Below, in pieces: positions 34,354-43,308 of a DNA stretch of 64,000 nucleotides; within the stretch, counting starts at the first letter, position 1, and the number at the start of each line of letters is the position of its first letter. Source of the stretch: Chitinophaga sp. (lineage in GTDB: Bacteria > Bacteroidota > Bacteroidia > Chitinophagales > Chitinophagaceae). A program made the translations under genes and the position numbers. The notes under the pieces were generated by a model that was not told the DNA's origin, did no database searches, and worked only from the letters and a program-made list of their open reading frames with translations. The stretch covers positions 849,147-913,146 of the forward strand of contig NZ_JAGHZS010000007.1 in NCBI RefSeq assembly GCF_017745275.1, in the 5' to 3' direction.

Positions 34354-36029
34354 TGCTTGCAACACCTGAACAAATGAAGACAACATTTTCTCCGCTATAT
34401 AAATATCTTTTACTGATAGGCCTGTGTGGCGCCGGCAGCATGTCCTGCCAAAAAGAACTGAACAAATCACCGTTGAATAATTACTCCAACGACGCGTTCT
34501 GGACCAGTGAACAGAATGCGATGCTGGCACTCACCGGCGTGTATCGCGGCAACATCCAGATGCAGAAAGCAGCGGAATTCTCCGCCACCGACTGGTGGTC
34601 GTATAACGGCCTGCTATTTATAGAACTGGCGACCGACAATGCTTACGACCGCCGCGGCGACAACGCCGGCACTACCCGCCTGGCAAATGGTACCATGACC
34701 GCAGATCTCGGCATCCTCGGCGACTACTGGAATGCCAGTTATATCCGTATTGGCCGCTGCAATTATTTCCTGGAAAATGTAGGCAAAACACCGGTCAGCG
34801 CCGCCAAACTCGCCCGCATGACCGCAGAAGCCCGCTTCCTCCGCGCGTGTACTTATTTTTACATGTCGCAGTACTGGAAAGATGTGCCATTGGTTACCAA
34901 AACCCTTTCCCTGCAGGAAGCCAATACCGTGACAAAAACGCCGAAAGCACAGGTGGTTGACTTTGTGATCAGCGAACTGAATGCTGCTATCGCCGACTTA
35001 CCGCAGTATAAAGATATCCCCGCATCAGAAAGAGGCCGTGCCAGCAAACAGGCAGCAATGGCCTTTCTCGGGCGACTGCAGTTAGCGGAGAAGAAATATG
35101 CAGATGCTGCTGCCACCTATAAAAAAATCGTCGACTTCAACGACAACAACATCGATGCTAATTTCCAGAGCCTCTTTAACGGCACCAATGAAAGCAGCAA
35201 GGAAATTATTTTTGCCACGCAGTACCTGCAGGACCTGGCTCCCAACGCCATGCTGCAGCATATCTATCCTGCCACCGCCGGTGGATGGCATTTGTATTGC
35301 CCACTCGGCAGCCTGGTAGAGTCGTATGATTTCAAAGACGGCACACCATTTTCGTATACTGATCCCCGTTACAATCCGAATGATATCAGCTCCAATCGTG
35401 ATCCCCGGCTGAAGTACACGGTGTTATACAACAACCAGCCGTTCAAAACCATTCGCTATGTAACACACCCGGACAGCACCAAATCACCTGATCAGCTGAC
35501 TACCACCAAACAGGCCACCCGTACGGGCTTTGGCATGGGTAAATTCAGCTATGAAGGATTTGCCGGCGGCGACCTGCAAAATTCCGGTATTGATTTGCCG
35601 GTTATCCGCTATGCAGAAGTCTTACTCAGCTATCTCGAAGCCAAACTGGAAGCCGGCGATGCCATTGACCAGGGACTGCTCGATGCCACCATTAATAAAA
35701 TAAGAACCCGCCCGGGCGTAAATATGCCGCCTATAACGGTAACGGATATCCCAACATTGCGTACTATACTTCGCAAAGAAAGGAGAAATGAACTGGCGCT
35801 GGAAGGCATCCGCTACTGGGATTTACTTCGCTGGGGCAATGCCGCACAGGTGTTGAAAGGCGATTTTTATGGCGCCGCATTTTCAGGTGCTGTCAACCTG
35901 CGCAAAAACAACGGTGCCATTGACCCATACAGCCGCTGGTATGTAACCACCAAGGCTTTCAGAGCAGGCACCGACGAAAAATGGCCTGTTCCACAAAGAG
36001 AAACGAATATCAATCCAAATCTGAAGTAA
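34353..36029 (+). CDS. SusD/RagB nutrient-binding lipoprotein
   Basis: 558 residues. A signal with lipobox GAGSMSC anchors it to the outer membrane over the SusC barrel. NNYSNDAFWTSEQNAMLALTGVYRG, a TPR-like helical core (EARFLRACTYFYMSQYWKDVPLV) and the C-terminal FRKER-type block (LRKERRNELALEGIRYWDLLRWG) are typical of the family. ATG 34353 overlaps the susC stop; a second ATG at 34374 is just as good for the signal peptide. The partner sulfatase suggests a sulfated glycan ligand. Confidence 0.94.
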   Translation: MLATPEQMKTTFSPLYKYLLLIGLCGAGSMSCQKELNKSPLNNYSNDAFWTSEQNAMLALTGVYRGNIQMQKAAEFSATDWWSYNGLLFIELATDNAYDRRGDNAGTTRLANGTMTADLGILGDYWNASYIRIGRCNYFLENVGKTPVSAAKLARMTAEARFLRACTYFYMSQYWKDVPLVTKTLSLQEANTVTKTPKAQVVDFVISELNAAIADLPQYKDIPASERGRASKQAAMAFLGRLQLAEKKYADAAATYKKIVDFNDNNIDANFQSLFNGTNESSKEIIFATQYLQDLAPNAMLQHIYPATAGGWHLYCPLGSLVESYDFKDGTPFSYTDPRYNPNDISSNRDPRLKYTVLYNNQPFKTIRYVTHPDSTKSPDQLTTTKQATRTGFGMGKFSYEGFAGGDLQNSGIDLPVIRYAEVLLSYLEAKLEAGDAIDQGLLDATINKIRTRPGVNMPPITVTDIPTLRTILRKERRNELALEGIRYWDLLRWGNAAQVLKGDFYGAAFSGAVNLRKNNGAIDPYSRWYVTTKAFRAGTDEKWPVPQRETNINPNLK

Positions 36030-36061
36030 CTTGTGACGACAACAATGAAAAAATATAACTG

Positions 36062-37603
36062 ATGATATACCCTTCCTTTATCAAAAAAATCAGCAGTGGA
36101 TTGCTCTGCGGACTCCTGACTTTGTCGGCAGCCGCACAGCAAAAGCCGAACATCATTATCATTTACGCAGACGACCTGGGCTACGGCGACGTGAGCTGCT
36201 ACGGCATGAAGCGCATACAAACACCTAACATTGACCGGCTGGCCAAACAGGGCATACGCTTCACCAACGCCTACGCTACCTCTGCTACGTGTACCCCTTC
36301 CCGTTTTGGTATACTTACGGGTAAATATCCGTGGCGGCAGAAAGGTACCGGAATCGCACCGGGTGATGCTTCGCTCATTATCCCCACAGATCACCGTACC
36401 ATGCCTGGCATGCTGAAAGACGCCGGTTATCAGACTGCTGTCATCGGCAAATGGCATTTAGGATTGGGCGGTAACGAAGGCATCGACTGGAATAAAGCCA
36501 TTCAGCCCGGCCCGCTGGAAGTAGGCTTCACCTGGTCTTTCATTATGCCAGCCACGCTGGATCGCGTTCCCTGTGTATTTGTAGAAAACCACCACGTCAT
36601 AAACCTGGATCCCCAGGATCCTATCACCGTCAACTACCAGCATAAAATAGGAAACGATCCTACCGGCCTGGAAAACCCGGAGAAGCTGCGCATGCACCCG
36701 GATCCGCACCAGGGACATAACCAAACTATCGTGGATAGTATCAGCCGTATTGGCTGGATGAGTGGCGGTAACAGCGCCCGCTGGAAAGATGCCGATATTG
36801 CCGGCACCCTCACCGACAAAGCCATTGGCTTCATCAGCAAAAACAAACAACAACCGTTTTTCCTGTATTTCGCCAGCGGTGATATTCACGTGCCCCGCTA
36901 TCCACATAGCCAGTTCCGTGGCAAAAGCGGCATGGGCCTTCGCGGCGATGCCATCCTGCAACTGGACTGGACTGTGGGTCGCATTGTAAAAGCGCTCGAC
37001 AGCCTGGGCCTCACCAACAATACGATGATCATTTTCTCCAGCGACAATGGCCCGGTACTAAACGATGGCTACCTGGACCAGGCCGAGGAACTGGCAGGCA
37101 CACACAAACCTGCCGGGCCTTTACGTGGCGGTAAATACAGCGCTTTTGAAGCCGGTGCCCGCGTGCCATTTATCGTAAAATGGCCCGCCGGCGTAAAAGG
37201 CAATCAAACCGCCAACACGCTGATCAGTCAACTGGACCTGTTTACGTCCCTTGCCCACCTCACCGGTCAACAACTGCAAGCTGATGAAGCACCCGACAGC
37301 TTCGATATGCTGCAACAACTGCTGGGCAAATCACGTAACAACCGCCCCTACCTCGTAACACATGCAGGTACGTTATCGCTTATTTCCGGCGACTGGAAAT
37401 ATATCACTCCTTCCAAAGGCGCCAAACTGGATCGTGCTGTTAATATTGAACTGGGCAACGATGGCGAGCCGCAACTGTATCAACTCAGTAAAGATGTGCA
37501 TGAGCAGAAAAATGTGGCAACACAATACCCGGAGAAAGTGAAAGCCATGGCGGCGGAACTGGAGAAAATAAAAGCGGCAACCACAAGGCAAAACGCCCTG
37601 TAA
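36062..37603 (+). CDS. secreted sulfatase (type I, formylglycine)
   Basis: 513 residues with an N-terminal signal peptide ending near AAAQQ. The sulfatase signature CTPSR at residues 77-81 has the Cys that is oxidised to formylglycine; metal ligands appear in YADDLGYGDVSCYG (D37, D38) and later in IFSSDNGPVLNDG. KYPWRQKGTG and VIGKWHLG also fit the alkaline-phosphatase-like fold. It removes sulfate esters from a glycan in the periplasm or at the surface. Genes for SusC, SusD and this enzyme are tandem (33-bp gap to SusD), making a compact utilisation unit without any glycoside hydrolase in the window. An anaerobic-type maturase or FGE must be supplied elsewhere. Confidence 0.93.
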   Translation: MIYPSFIKKISSGLLCGLLTLSAAAQQKPNIIIIYADDLGYGDVSCYGMKRIQTPNIDRLAKQGIRFTNAYATSATCTPSRFGILTGKYPWRQKGTGIAPGDASLIIPTDHRTMPGMLKDAGYQTAVIGKWHLGLGGNEGIDWNKAIQPGPLEVGFTWSFIMPATLDRVPCVFVENHHVINLDPQDPITVNYQHKIGNDPTGLENPEKLRMHPDPHQGHNQTIVDSISRIGWMSGGNSARWKDADIAGTLTDKAIGFISKNKQQPFFLYFASGDIHVPRYPHSQFRGKSGMGLRGDAILQLDWTVGRIVKALDSLGLTNNTMIIFSSDNGPVLNDGYLDQAEELAGTHKPAGPLRGGKYSAFEAGARVPFIVKWPAGVKGNQTANTLISQLDLFTSLAHLTGQQLQADEAPDSFDMLQQLLGKSRNNRPYLVTHAGTLSLISGDWKYITPSKGAKLDRAVNIELGNDGEPQLYQLSKDVHEQKNVATQYPEKVKAMAAELEKIKAATTRQNAL

Positions 37604-37612
37604 GTAACCGAC

Positions 37613-37775
37613 CAGTGCGATTTTTTTTTGTTGGCGTATAGAATTAAACTGATTTATTTTTTTAAGAAAGATGGGAGATTGACAGCGGGTATATCCGCTG
37701 TCAATCTCCCATCTTTCTTAAAATCTTTAAAATGTAATCAGTTTAATTCTATACACCAACAAAAAAATCGCACTG
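37613..37775. repeat. giant inverted repeat D between convergent genes
   Basis: 163 bp that fold almost wholly into one hairpin. The outer arms begin CAGTGCGATTTTTTT and include GTATAGAATTAAACTGATT. The inner 26-bp stem contains AAGAAAGATGGGAGATTGA and CAGCGG around a loop GTATAT. The arms differ mainly in T-run length (9 versus 7) and in an internal bulge near the middle. No 7-bp units are visible. It begins 10 bp after the sulfatase stop and ends 1 bp before the DUF3500 stop, so it may terminate both transcripts. Confidence 0.85.
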
Positions 37776-37776
37776 A

Positions 37777-38811
37777 TCATTTACCCGCTTCCTGCACGCC
37801 GTGATCGGCTTTATAATGCTCCAGCAACTGATCGCCACCGAAATCGTTTTTAAGATCACGGACTACCGTGTGTACATGATTCGCATTATTCTGCGTGTTG
37901 TCATATTCGATGATTAACGTAGGTCCCTGGATCCTGTAATAGCAGGGATGCCCCAATCCCTTTTCTGTACTGCCTGCCCAGGAAAAGCGGAGGCTGTCCA
38001 GTCCTGCCTGCTGAATATCTTTCAGCATCTGATCTGCAAATAGTTTGGTGAAGCGATGTACGTATAAACTGACAAGTCCCAGTAACAGTTGTTGTTGTGC
38101 GGGATTTAATTCCGTATAACGGATACCACCCGGATGGTTGATCATGGCTTGCCGGGCTGCACCGGTAATGATCTCTCCCGGCGCATTGGCGGCAATAACC
38201 GCCTTTTGCTGATTTTCGGGAGACAGGGACCGCAGCAGGTTAAATCCCTGCTCCGTTTCTGCACGGAGCACTTGTTGACTTTTTTGAGGCCCTTCCAACA
38301 CAATAGCAGGGTTGGCACCCAGAAAACCGGGCGTTCCGGCCACCAGTTCATTTCTATCTCCTGAAAAATTAAAAGCTACATGATGCCCTTCAAAACGCCA
38401 GCCCCACACAGTATTAGCGGCAGGTATGCCGAAGATGGTCAGATAATATTTACCCGGATCACGATAATGATCATTCTCTGCCCGATGCTCCAGTCCTTTC
38501 AACACGAGGTCCAGTTGCATAATGTCATTTACCTTCTTTACCGTTTCGGTGCTCAGGGCCGTATTTAACAGGGCGAAGAGCGCCTTACGCTGGGTGGCAG
38601 TCAGTTCATTTACGGCAATACCTTTGCGGTCGTCGCGTGGAATGTAGGAGAAATGGTACCGCTCGCCGGTATCGAAAGGATAACAGGTTTGCGCCTGCTG
38701 GGTGGCGCTGAGTAAACGGATAAACTGTTGGGCTTTGCTGACCATATCCTGTGCCGCTATAGGTAGTCGGGAAAGCAGGCCAATGGCGACTAACAGGAAG
38801 AACCGGTGCAT
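37777..38811 (-). CDS. DUF3500-containing secreted protein
   Basis: 344 residues with a signal peptide (MHRFFLLVAIGLLSRLPIAAQ). The rest matches the DUF3500 plan: LSATQQAQTCYPFDTGERYHFSYIPRDDRKGI near the start, then YYLTIFGIPAANTVWGWRFEGHHVAFNFS and a late RFSWAGSTEKGLGHPCYYRIQGPTLIIEYDN. The paired His and acidic residues (GHHVAFNF, EYDNTQNNANHVH) suggest a metal or ligand site, but no activity is established to my knowledge. Single gene; its 3' end abuts repeat D and its 5' side faces repeat B. Confidence 0.82.
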   Translation of the reverse strand: MHRFFLLVAIGLLSRLPIAAQDMVSKAQQFIRLLSATQQAQTCYPFDTGERYHFSYIPRDDRKGIAVNELTATQRKALFALLNTALSTETVKKVNDIMQLDLVLKGLEHRAENDHYRDPGKYYLTIFGIPAANTVWGWRFEGHHVAFNFSGDRNELVAGTPGFLGANPAIVLEGPQKSQQVLRAETEQGFNLLRSLSPENQQKAVIAANAPGEIITGAARQAMINHPGGIRYTELNPAQQQLLLGLVSLYVHRFTKLFADQMLKDIQQAGLDSLRFSWAGSTEKGLGHPCYYRIQGPTLIIEYDNTQNNANHVHTVVRDLKNDFGGDQLLEHYKADHGVQEAGK

Positions 38812-38876
38812 ACGCTGGAGGTTTGTAATAACGTGGAAATATCGCCAAGATAAGCGTTAAAAGGGGGATGTGCAAG

Positions 38877-38992
38877 TAGCAGAAAGCAGAAAGCAAAAAG
38901 CTATTTTAGCGGGTGATCGAGGCGTAGGGTTAATATGCGCGTCAATCACCCGCTAAAATAGCTTTTTGCTTTCTGCTTTTTGCTTTCTGCTA
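38877..38992. repeat. long inverted repeat B, homologous to repeat A
   Basis: 116 bp. Left arm: two AGCAGAA, one AGCAAAA, then AGCTATTTTAGCGGGTGAT. Right arm (reverse complement): AGCAGAA, AGCAAAA, AGCAGAA, AGCAAAA, then the same inner stem. Compared with repeat A the inner stem has two substitutions, each changed on both strands so that pairing is kept, and the AT-rich loop is recognisably similar. It lies between the divergent DUF3500 and patatin genes, just upstream of the patatin promoter. Confidence 0.88.
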
Positions 38993-39006
38993 TTCCCAAA
39001 AATGTT

Positions 39007-39014
39007 TATCTTAG
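39007..39014 (+). promoter_or_regulatory. TATCTTAG, candidate -7 box of the patatin gene
   Basis: One mismatch to TAnnTTTG, 26-33 bp before the ATG at 39040 and 15 bp after the end of repeat B. The -33 position would fall inside the outer 7-bp units of the repeat. Confidence 0.35.
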
Positions 39015-39039
39015 TTGTGTACCCCTTAGCACATATCTT

Positions 39040-40506
39040 ATGCCCCCTGAAAATACGAAGGCCAAACTGGCCATTACCGATTTTATTAATGACAGCCGTG
39101 TCAAAGCGGACCTGGAAAATCTGAAAAAAACTTTCGACACCACCAATGGTGGCCGTCCTTTCATCGTATCTGATGTGGTGGATGCTGCCGGGCATCAATA
39201 TGTGAACCTGGTGCAAAAAGGAGGTGGTGTATTTGGGATCGCACTCGTAGGATATACGTATATCCTGGAGGAAATGGGGATCCGTTTTCTGCGGCTGGCA
39301 GGTACCAGCGCAGGCGCAATCAATACGGCACTCATCACGGTGATAGATAATAAGGAAGATAAAAAATCAGCCGCCGTACTACAAGCCATTTGCGACCTGG
39401 ATTTCTTTTCATTGGTAGATGGACATCCTGCCGCCCGTTGGCTGATCCGGAAATTCATCACCAAAAAAGATTTCATCGGCAAAGCTAAAAACTGGTTGGT
39501 GTTTGGACTGGTATTTTTTGGATTGCTGGTCATGGCAGATGTGGTACTGGTAGGATTGCGCAACAAATTCCCGGCTCTTTCCGCCTGGACTGGCGCCTGT
39601 TTTATCCTTACCGGCTTTTGGTCTTTGTTACTGATGATGATCACCTCCTATACCATCAATTTGTTCCAGCGACTGAAAAATTCAGGCTTTGGTATCAACC
39701 CCGGCGATGTGTTCTACAACTGGATCAAAGACCTCCTGTTAAAAAACGGCGTGGCAACCGTTAGTGATCTGAATAAAAAGGCCAGTGCCTGTCCCCCGCT
39801 ATCACTGCGTGTCCACAACGAATGCGGTGTAGAGGATTTGAAAGGCGATGTTACCTTCATCACTTCCGAACTGGTGACGCAAAACAAGATACAGTTTCCG
39901 GCGATGTGCAGTCTTTTCCGCACCGATCCCGATACCATGCAGCCGGCAGGATTTATCCGGGCCTCTATGTCCATCCCCGTATTTTTTGAATCTTACATGA
40001 TCAACGATATTCCGTATAGTGATGACCGTATCATTGCGGCCTGGAAAGCCTTCTTTCACCACAGCAATCCCCCGGCCAATGCACGGTTTGTTGACGGCGG
40101 TATTCTTTCTAATTTCCCGATCAGCATCTTCTACAACGCCAACGTTCCCGTACCAAGGCTACCTTCATTTGGTATTGACCTGGACGACAGCAAGCCCGGT
40201 GACAAAGGTGAAAATGCCTTTAATTGGTCGCTCACCGGTTATGCAGGCCGCATGTTCAATACTATCCGCAACTACTATGATAAAGACTTCCTGCTGAAAA
40301 ACGAGGTATATCAAAAGGGGGTTGGCAAAGTGGATTTATCCGACGGTAAATACAACTGGTTGAACTTCTTTCTGCCAGACCAGGATAAAATAGACATGTT
40401 TGCCCTGGGCGCGCAGGCCGCCTGCGAGTTCCTGCAGCAGTTTGACTGGAATACTTACAAAGACAACCGTGCCGCATTACAAAAACAACTGACAAAAAAT
40501 CAATGA
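39040..40506 (+). CDS. patatin-like phospholipase with membrane segments
   Basis: 488 residues from ATG 39040. The glycine-rich oxyanion loop is KGGGVFGIAL, the nucleophile elbow is GTSAG (LAGTSAGAIN) and the catalytic Asp lies in VDGGILSNFP, so the Ser-Asp dyad is complete. Two hydrophobic segments between elbow and Asp (around 150-175 and 185-210) form a membrane-embedded insertion not usual in the smallest patatins. Likely acts on membrane lipids at the cytoplasmic face. The frame is open further upstream (38980) but that start lies inside repeat B. The next gene begins two bases after its stop, indicating an operon. Confidence 0.87.
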   Translation: MPPENTKAKLAITDFINDSRVKADLENLKKTFDTTNGGRPFIVSDVVDAAGHQYVNLVQKGGGVFGIALVGYTYILEEMGIRFLRLAGTSAGAINTALITVIDNKEDKKSAAVLQAICDLDFFSLVDGHPAARWLIRKFITKKDFIGKAKNWLVFGLVFFGLLVMADVVLVGLRNKFPALSAWTGACFILTGFWSLLLMMITSYTINLFQRLKNSGFGINPGDVFYNWIKDLLLKNGVATVSDLNKKASACPPLSLRVHNECGVEDLKGDVTFITSELVTQNKIQFPAMCSLFRTDPDTMQPAGFIRASMSIPVFFESYMINDIPYSDDRIIAAWKAFFHHSNPPANARFVDGGILSNFPISIFYNANVPVPRLPSFGIDLDDSKPGDKGENAFNWSLTGYAGRMFNTIRNYYDKDFLLKNEVYQKGVGKVDLSDGKYNWLNFFLPDQDKIDMFALGAQAACEFLQQFDWNTYKDNRAALQKQLTKNQ

Positions 40507-40507
40507 C

Positions 40508-41173
40508 ATGGAAACAATTTCCGATAACGCCTGGTGCTGGTTATGTATGTCCATGGCGGTATTGCTGGTAACTACCTTTATTATGATGCAGCAAACCCGG
40601 CAGTTTTTCACACTGGATGTAGTGGTGCGTCACTTCAGCATCCTGGACCTGGAATTTCCTGGTTCCCCCAATGAAATTCCCAACCTGGTAAAAGGCATTT
40701 ATGCGTTGCCGTTAGAGCAGCAAACCAAAACATTGTTGGCCTTACGTGGGCAGTTGTGGGTCGATTTCCTGTTTATGCCGGCGGTATACGGCAGTATATT
40801 CCTCATCTGTTTTAAGGTGGCGGAGAAGATGAACCCCGCCGGCGTAGTGCTTTTTAGCTGGCTGGCATGGTTGCAGCTGATACCCTGGCTCTGTGATATT
40901 ATAGAGAACATTTACCTGCTGCGCAAAATACATCCTAACGTACCCGCCTCAACGAAAGCGGTACACAAAGCGTATCAATGGCTGGAAATAACAAAATGGG
41001 GATTATCCTCCATTGCGGCCGTATGCGGTTTATCTGCCCTGCTGTTCTTTTGGATCACCGGTGATTTTGATGCCGGTTCCCTGCACTATTTAATTATACT
41101 GGTAGTGGAAATCGGTGTGTTTATTGGCGTGCAGCTAATACCCAGGCAGCCGGTGTTGCCTTCGGCTATTTGA
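40508..41173 (+). CDS. inner-membrane protein of unknown function
   Basis: 221 residues with about five predicted membrane segments (residues 8-27, 88-108, 112-136, 160-182, 190-210) and a soluble loop after the first. The block LAWLQLIPWLCDIIENIYLL between segments contains conserved-looking charged residues (CDIIEN). It starts one base after the stop of the patatin gene, so the two proteins are probably made together and may cooperate at the membrane. I do not recognise the family. Its 3' end overlaps the convergent universal stress gene by 8 bp. Confidence 0.65.
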   Translation: METISDNAWCWLCMSMAVLLVTTFIMMQQTRQFFTLDVVVRHFSILDLEFPGSPNEIPNLVKGIYALPLEQQTKTLLALRGQLWVDFLFMPAVYGSIFLICFKVAEKMNPAGVVLFSWLAWLQLIPWLCDIIENIYLLRKIHPNVPASTKAVHKAYQWLEITKWGLSSIAAVCGLSALLFFWITGDFDAGSLHYLIILVVEIGVFIGVQLIPRQPVLPSAI

Positions 41174-42005
41174 GAATAATGACCGGTACTTTGGCGGATC
41201 GGCAAATGGCTTCAGAAATACTTTTATGCGTTAAAGCATAAAGGAAGCTGCGTTTGCCCGGCAAAGCAATAATCACCTGTACTTCATTGGAGGCAGTAAA
41301 GGCAATAATACTCTGGATAATATCACGGTCGTTCCGGTAATACAGTTCGTGGTGGAAGTTTTTCAGGTATTCGTGCAGGTGGTATTCATCTTCCCGGAAC
41401 TGGTCGTCGGGATGTGCATAGTGTTCTTCCGGATCTACATTCAGCACCATCAGGCGGGTAGCCGCCCAGGTAGGTGATGCCTTTAAGTTGCTCAGTTTAT
41501 CCAACTCGTGCATCGTTTTAAAATTAACCGGTACGAGGGCATTTTTAACCGGTTCATAGGTAAATCCGGCAGGCACCATCATCACGCGAATGGGGCTGGC
41601 TTTAGCGATAGGAATCACGTTGCGTGCAATGAGGCTGTCGGTATCGTTATGATCGCTGCCCAGCATCACCATTTCGGGGTTTTCCTCCCGGATCATTTCC
41701 ACGACGGCCCTCAGTATAGGAAGTTCACTAAAGGATATGGCTACCGAGATGTTGGCATCTGCTGCTTTGATCGTTTGCGACATGGCTTCCAGGCGCGCGC
41801 CTGCTTCCTCGCGGTGCTGCTGCATAAAGTCCTGGTTAACGGCGCCATATTCCGCAGCAACAACAATATCGCTAAATACGTTCTGGTAGAATGTTTTCAG
41901 GAGGATAACGCGCTGATATTCATACTGAGTGCACCAGGCGGCGGCAAAGCGGATCGTATTATCGGAGGTAGTGCTAAAATCAACTGGTACGAGTAATGTT
42001 TTCAT
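41166..42005 (-). CDS. universal stress protein, tandem UspA domains
   Basis: 279 residues from ATG 42005. The first UspA domain begins MKTLLVPVDFSTTSDNTIRFA and ends with the nucleotide-loop region VMLGSDHNDTDSLIARNVIPIAKASPIRVMMV. The second begins NALVPVNFKTMHELDKL and ends VIIALPGKRSFLYALTHKSISEAICRSAKVPVII. The usual Gly-x2-Gly-x9-Gly-[ST] ATP loop is not strict in either half. Cytoplasmic; such proteins are induced by stress or low oxygen. The frame is open to 42071, but the strong N-terminus fits 42005. Confidence 0.88.
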   Translation of the reverse strand: MKTLLVPVDFSTTSDNTIRFAAAWCTQYEYQRVILLKTFYQNVFSDIVVAAEYGAVNQDFMQQHREEAGARLEAMSQTIKAADANISVAISFSELPILRAVVEMIREENPEMVMLGSDHNDTDSLIARNVIPIAKASPIRVMMVPAGFTYEPVKNALVPVNFKTMHELDKLSNLKASPTWAATRLMVLNVDPEEHYAHPDDQFREDEYHLHEYLKNFHHELYYRNDRDIIQSIIAFTASNEVQVIIALPGKRSFLYALTHKSISEAICRSAKVPVIILK

Positions 42006-42108
42006 AACTGATTCCTTTGATTTGTTCACATGCTGCACCCGCATAATAGTTATGCTCACAAAGCGTAGCAATTATATACTGAATATAAGCTATTGTTGCT
42101 AACAAAAA

Positions 42109-42134
42109 AAGAGGCCGTTTTACAACGGCCTCTT
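42109..42134 (-). terminator. rho-independent terminator of the M1-TlpA unit
   Basis: Inverted repeat AAGAGGCCGTT/AACGGCCTCTT with a short loop, followed on the minus strand by a T-run (the A7 at 42104-42110 in plus orientation). It is 32 bp after the stop of the 42166 gene. Confidence 0.85.
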
Positions 42135-42165
42135 AGATTTTTCACAGGATATAATTGGTTGGTTC

Positions 42166-43275
42166 TTATTTTAATAATTCAGCTAATTTGGCATCCAATG
42201 CGTCACCATTGATCCCCATTGAAATCAATTTACCGCTAGGGTCTATCAGCATGGTAGCTGGAATAGCTTTTACGCCATAGAGTTCTGCAATAGGACTCTC
42301 GCCACCTTTCAGGTCAGACACCTGCAGCCAGGTCATTTTATCTTCAGCAATTGCCTGTAACCATTTCTCTTTCTTATCATCCAGGGAAACAGAGAGGATG
42401 GTAAATCCTTTGCCTTTATATTTCTCGTAAACAGCAGCCATTTTAGGTGTTACTTCTCTGCAGGGCTTGCACCAGCTGGCCCAAAAATCGAGCAATACAT
42501 ACTTACCTTTCAAATCAGACAGCTTAATGGTTTTACCATTGGTATCAGGCCCGCTGAAATCAGGGGCTGGGTTATTGAGCATTTTGGTCAGTCTCTCGCT
42601 ACCTGTGATATCTTTGATCATTTTTTTAATCGTTGCCGTGCTCTGTACATTCACGCCCGTTTTGTTGATCACATCCATTACCTGAGCTCTGTCCATCGCA
42701 TTCATGAGGATAGCATTGATGAGGAAAGAAGCAGCACCGGAGTTAGGATGGTCGTTTACCCATTTCAGTGCAGCTGCTACATCTTTCTTATTTAATTCAT
42801 CTAAAGCAGCTTTCGCTTCACGCGCAGCATCTGCATCGCCAATAGCGGAAGCAGCTTCGAGCTTTTGCTGTAAGGCGGCGGATTCTTTATTGCTTGTGTT
42901 GTAAAGGAAATTTTGCGCGATGTCTGCCCAATCAGCCACAAACGGGCTACCAGTCATCTGTGCACCTTCGAAGTAAGGACCTTTACCAGTGATATTCATT
43001 TTACCTTCTTCCAGGTATAATACCGTACCATGCTTCTCATTGCCATCCAAACCTACCTGCATTATATAGGTAGAACCACCATTAGACATGTCTATATTAT
43101 AATGGATCGTACCATTTTTCACAACGGAAGTATCCAGCGTCTTGGTTAATGGTCCCCATAAAAGCACGGTATCTCCATTTGGCAGACCCGCAATTTTTAC
43201 ATTCAGATCCAGGCGTTTCTGGGCGTTGGCGCTGAAAGCAGCCAGGAAGCTAAGTCCTAACAATACTTGTTTCAT
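42166..43275 (-). CDS. TlpA-family thiol-disulfide oxidoreductase with DUF4369-like N-terminus
   Basis: 369 residues with a signal peptide (MKQVLLGLSFLAAFSANAQ). An N-terminal beta-rich DUF4369-like domain (about 20-110) and a helical linker precede a thioredoxin-fold domain starting near NPAPDFSGPDTNGKTIKLSDLKGK. The redox site is WCKPC (C269, C272) in DFWASWCKPCREVTPK, and the cis-Pro loop is YGVKAIPATMLIDPSG. It should reduce or exchange disulfides in the periplasm. It is 33 bp downstream of the M1 peptidase and shares its promoter and a terminator. Confidence 0.9.
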   Translation of the reverse strand: MKQVLLGLSFLAAFSANAQKRLDLNVKIAGLPNGDTVLLWGPLTKTLDTSVVKNGTIHYNIDMSNGGSTYIMQVGLDGNEKHGTVLYLEEGKMNITGKGPYFEGAQMTGSPFVADWADIAQNFLYNTSNKESAALQQKLEAASAIGDADAAREAKAALDELNKKDVAAALKWVNDHPNSGAASFLINAILMNAMDRAQVMDVINKTGVNVQSTATIKKMIKDITGSERLTKMLNNPAPDFSGPDTNGKTIKLSDLKGKYVLLDFWASWCKPCREVTPKMAAVYEKYKGKGFTILSVSLDDKKEKWLQAIAEDKMTWLQVSDLKGGESPIAELYGVKAIPATMLIDPSGKLISMGINGDALDAKLAELLK

Positions 43276-43308
43276 ATCGCTTGTTTTTTTAGATGATTTA
43301 TGATTTGA

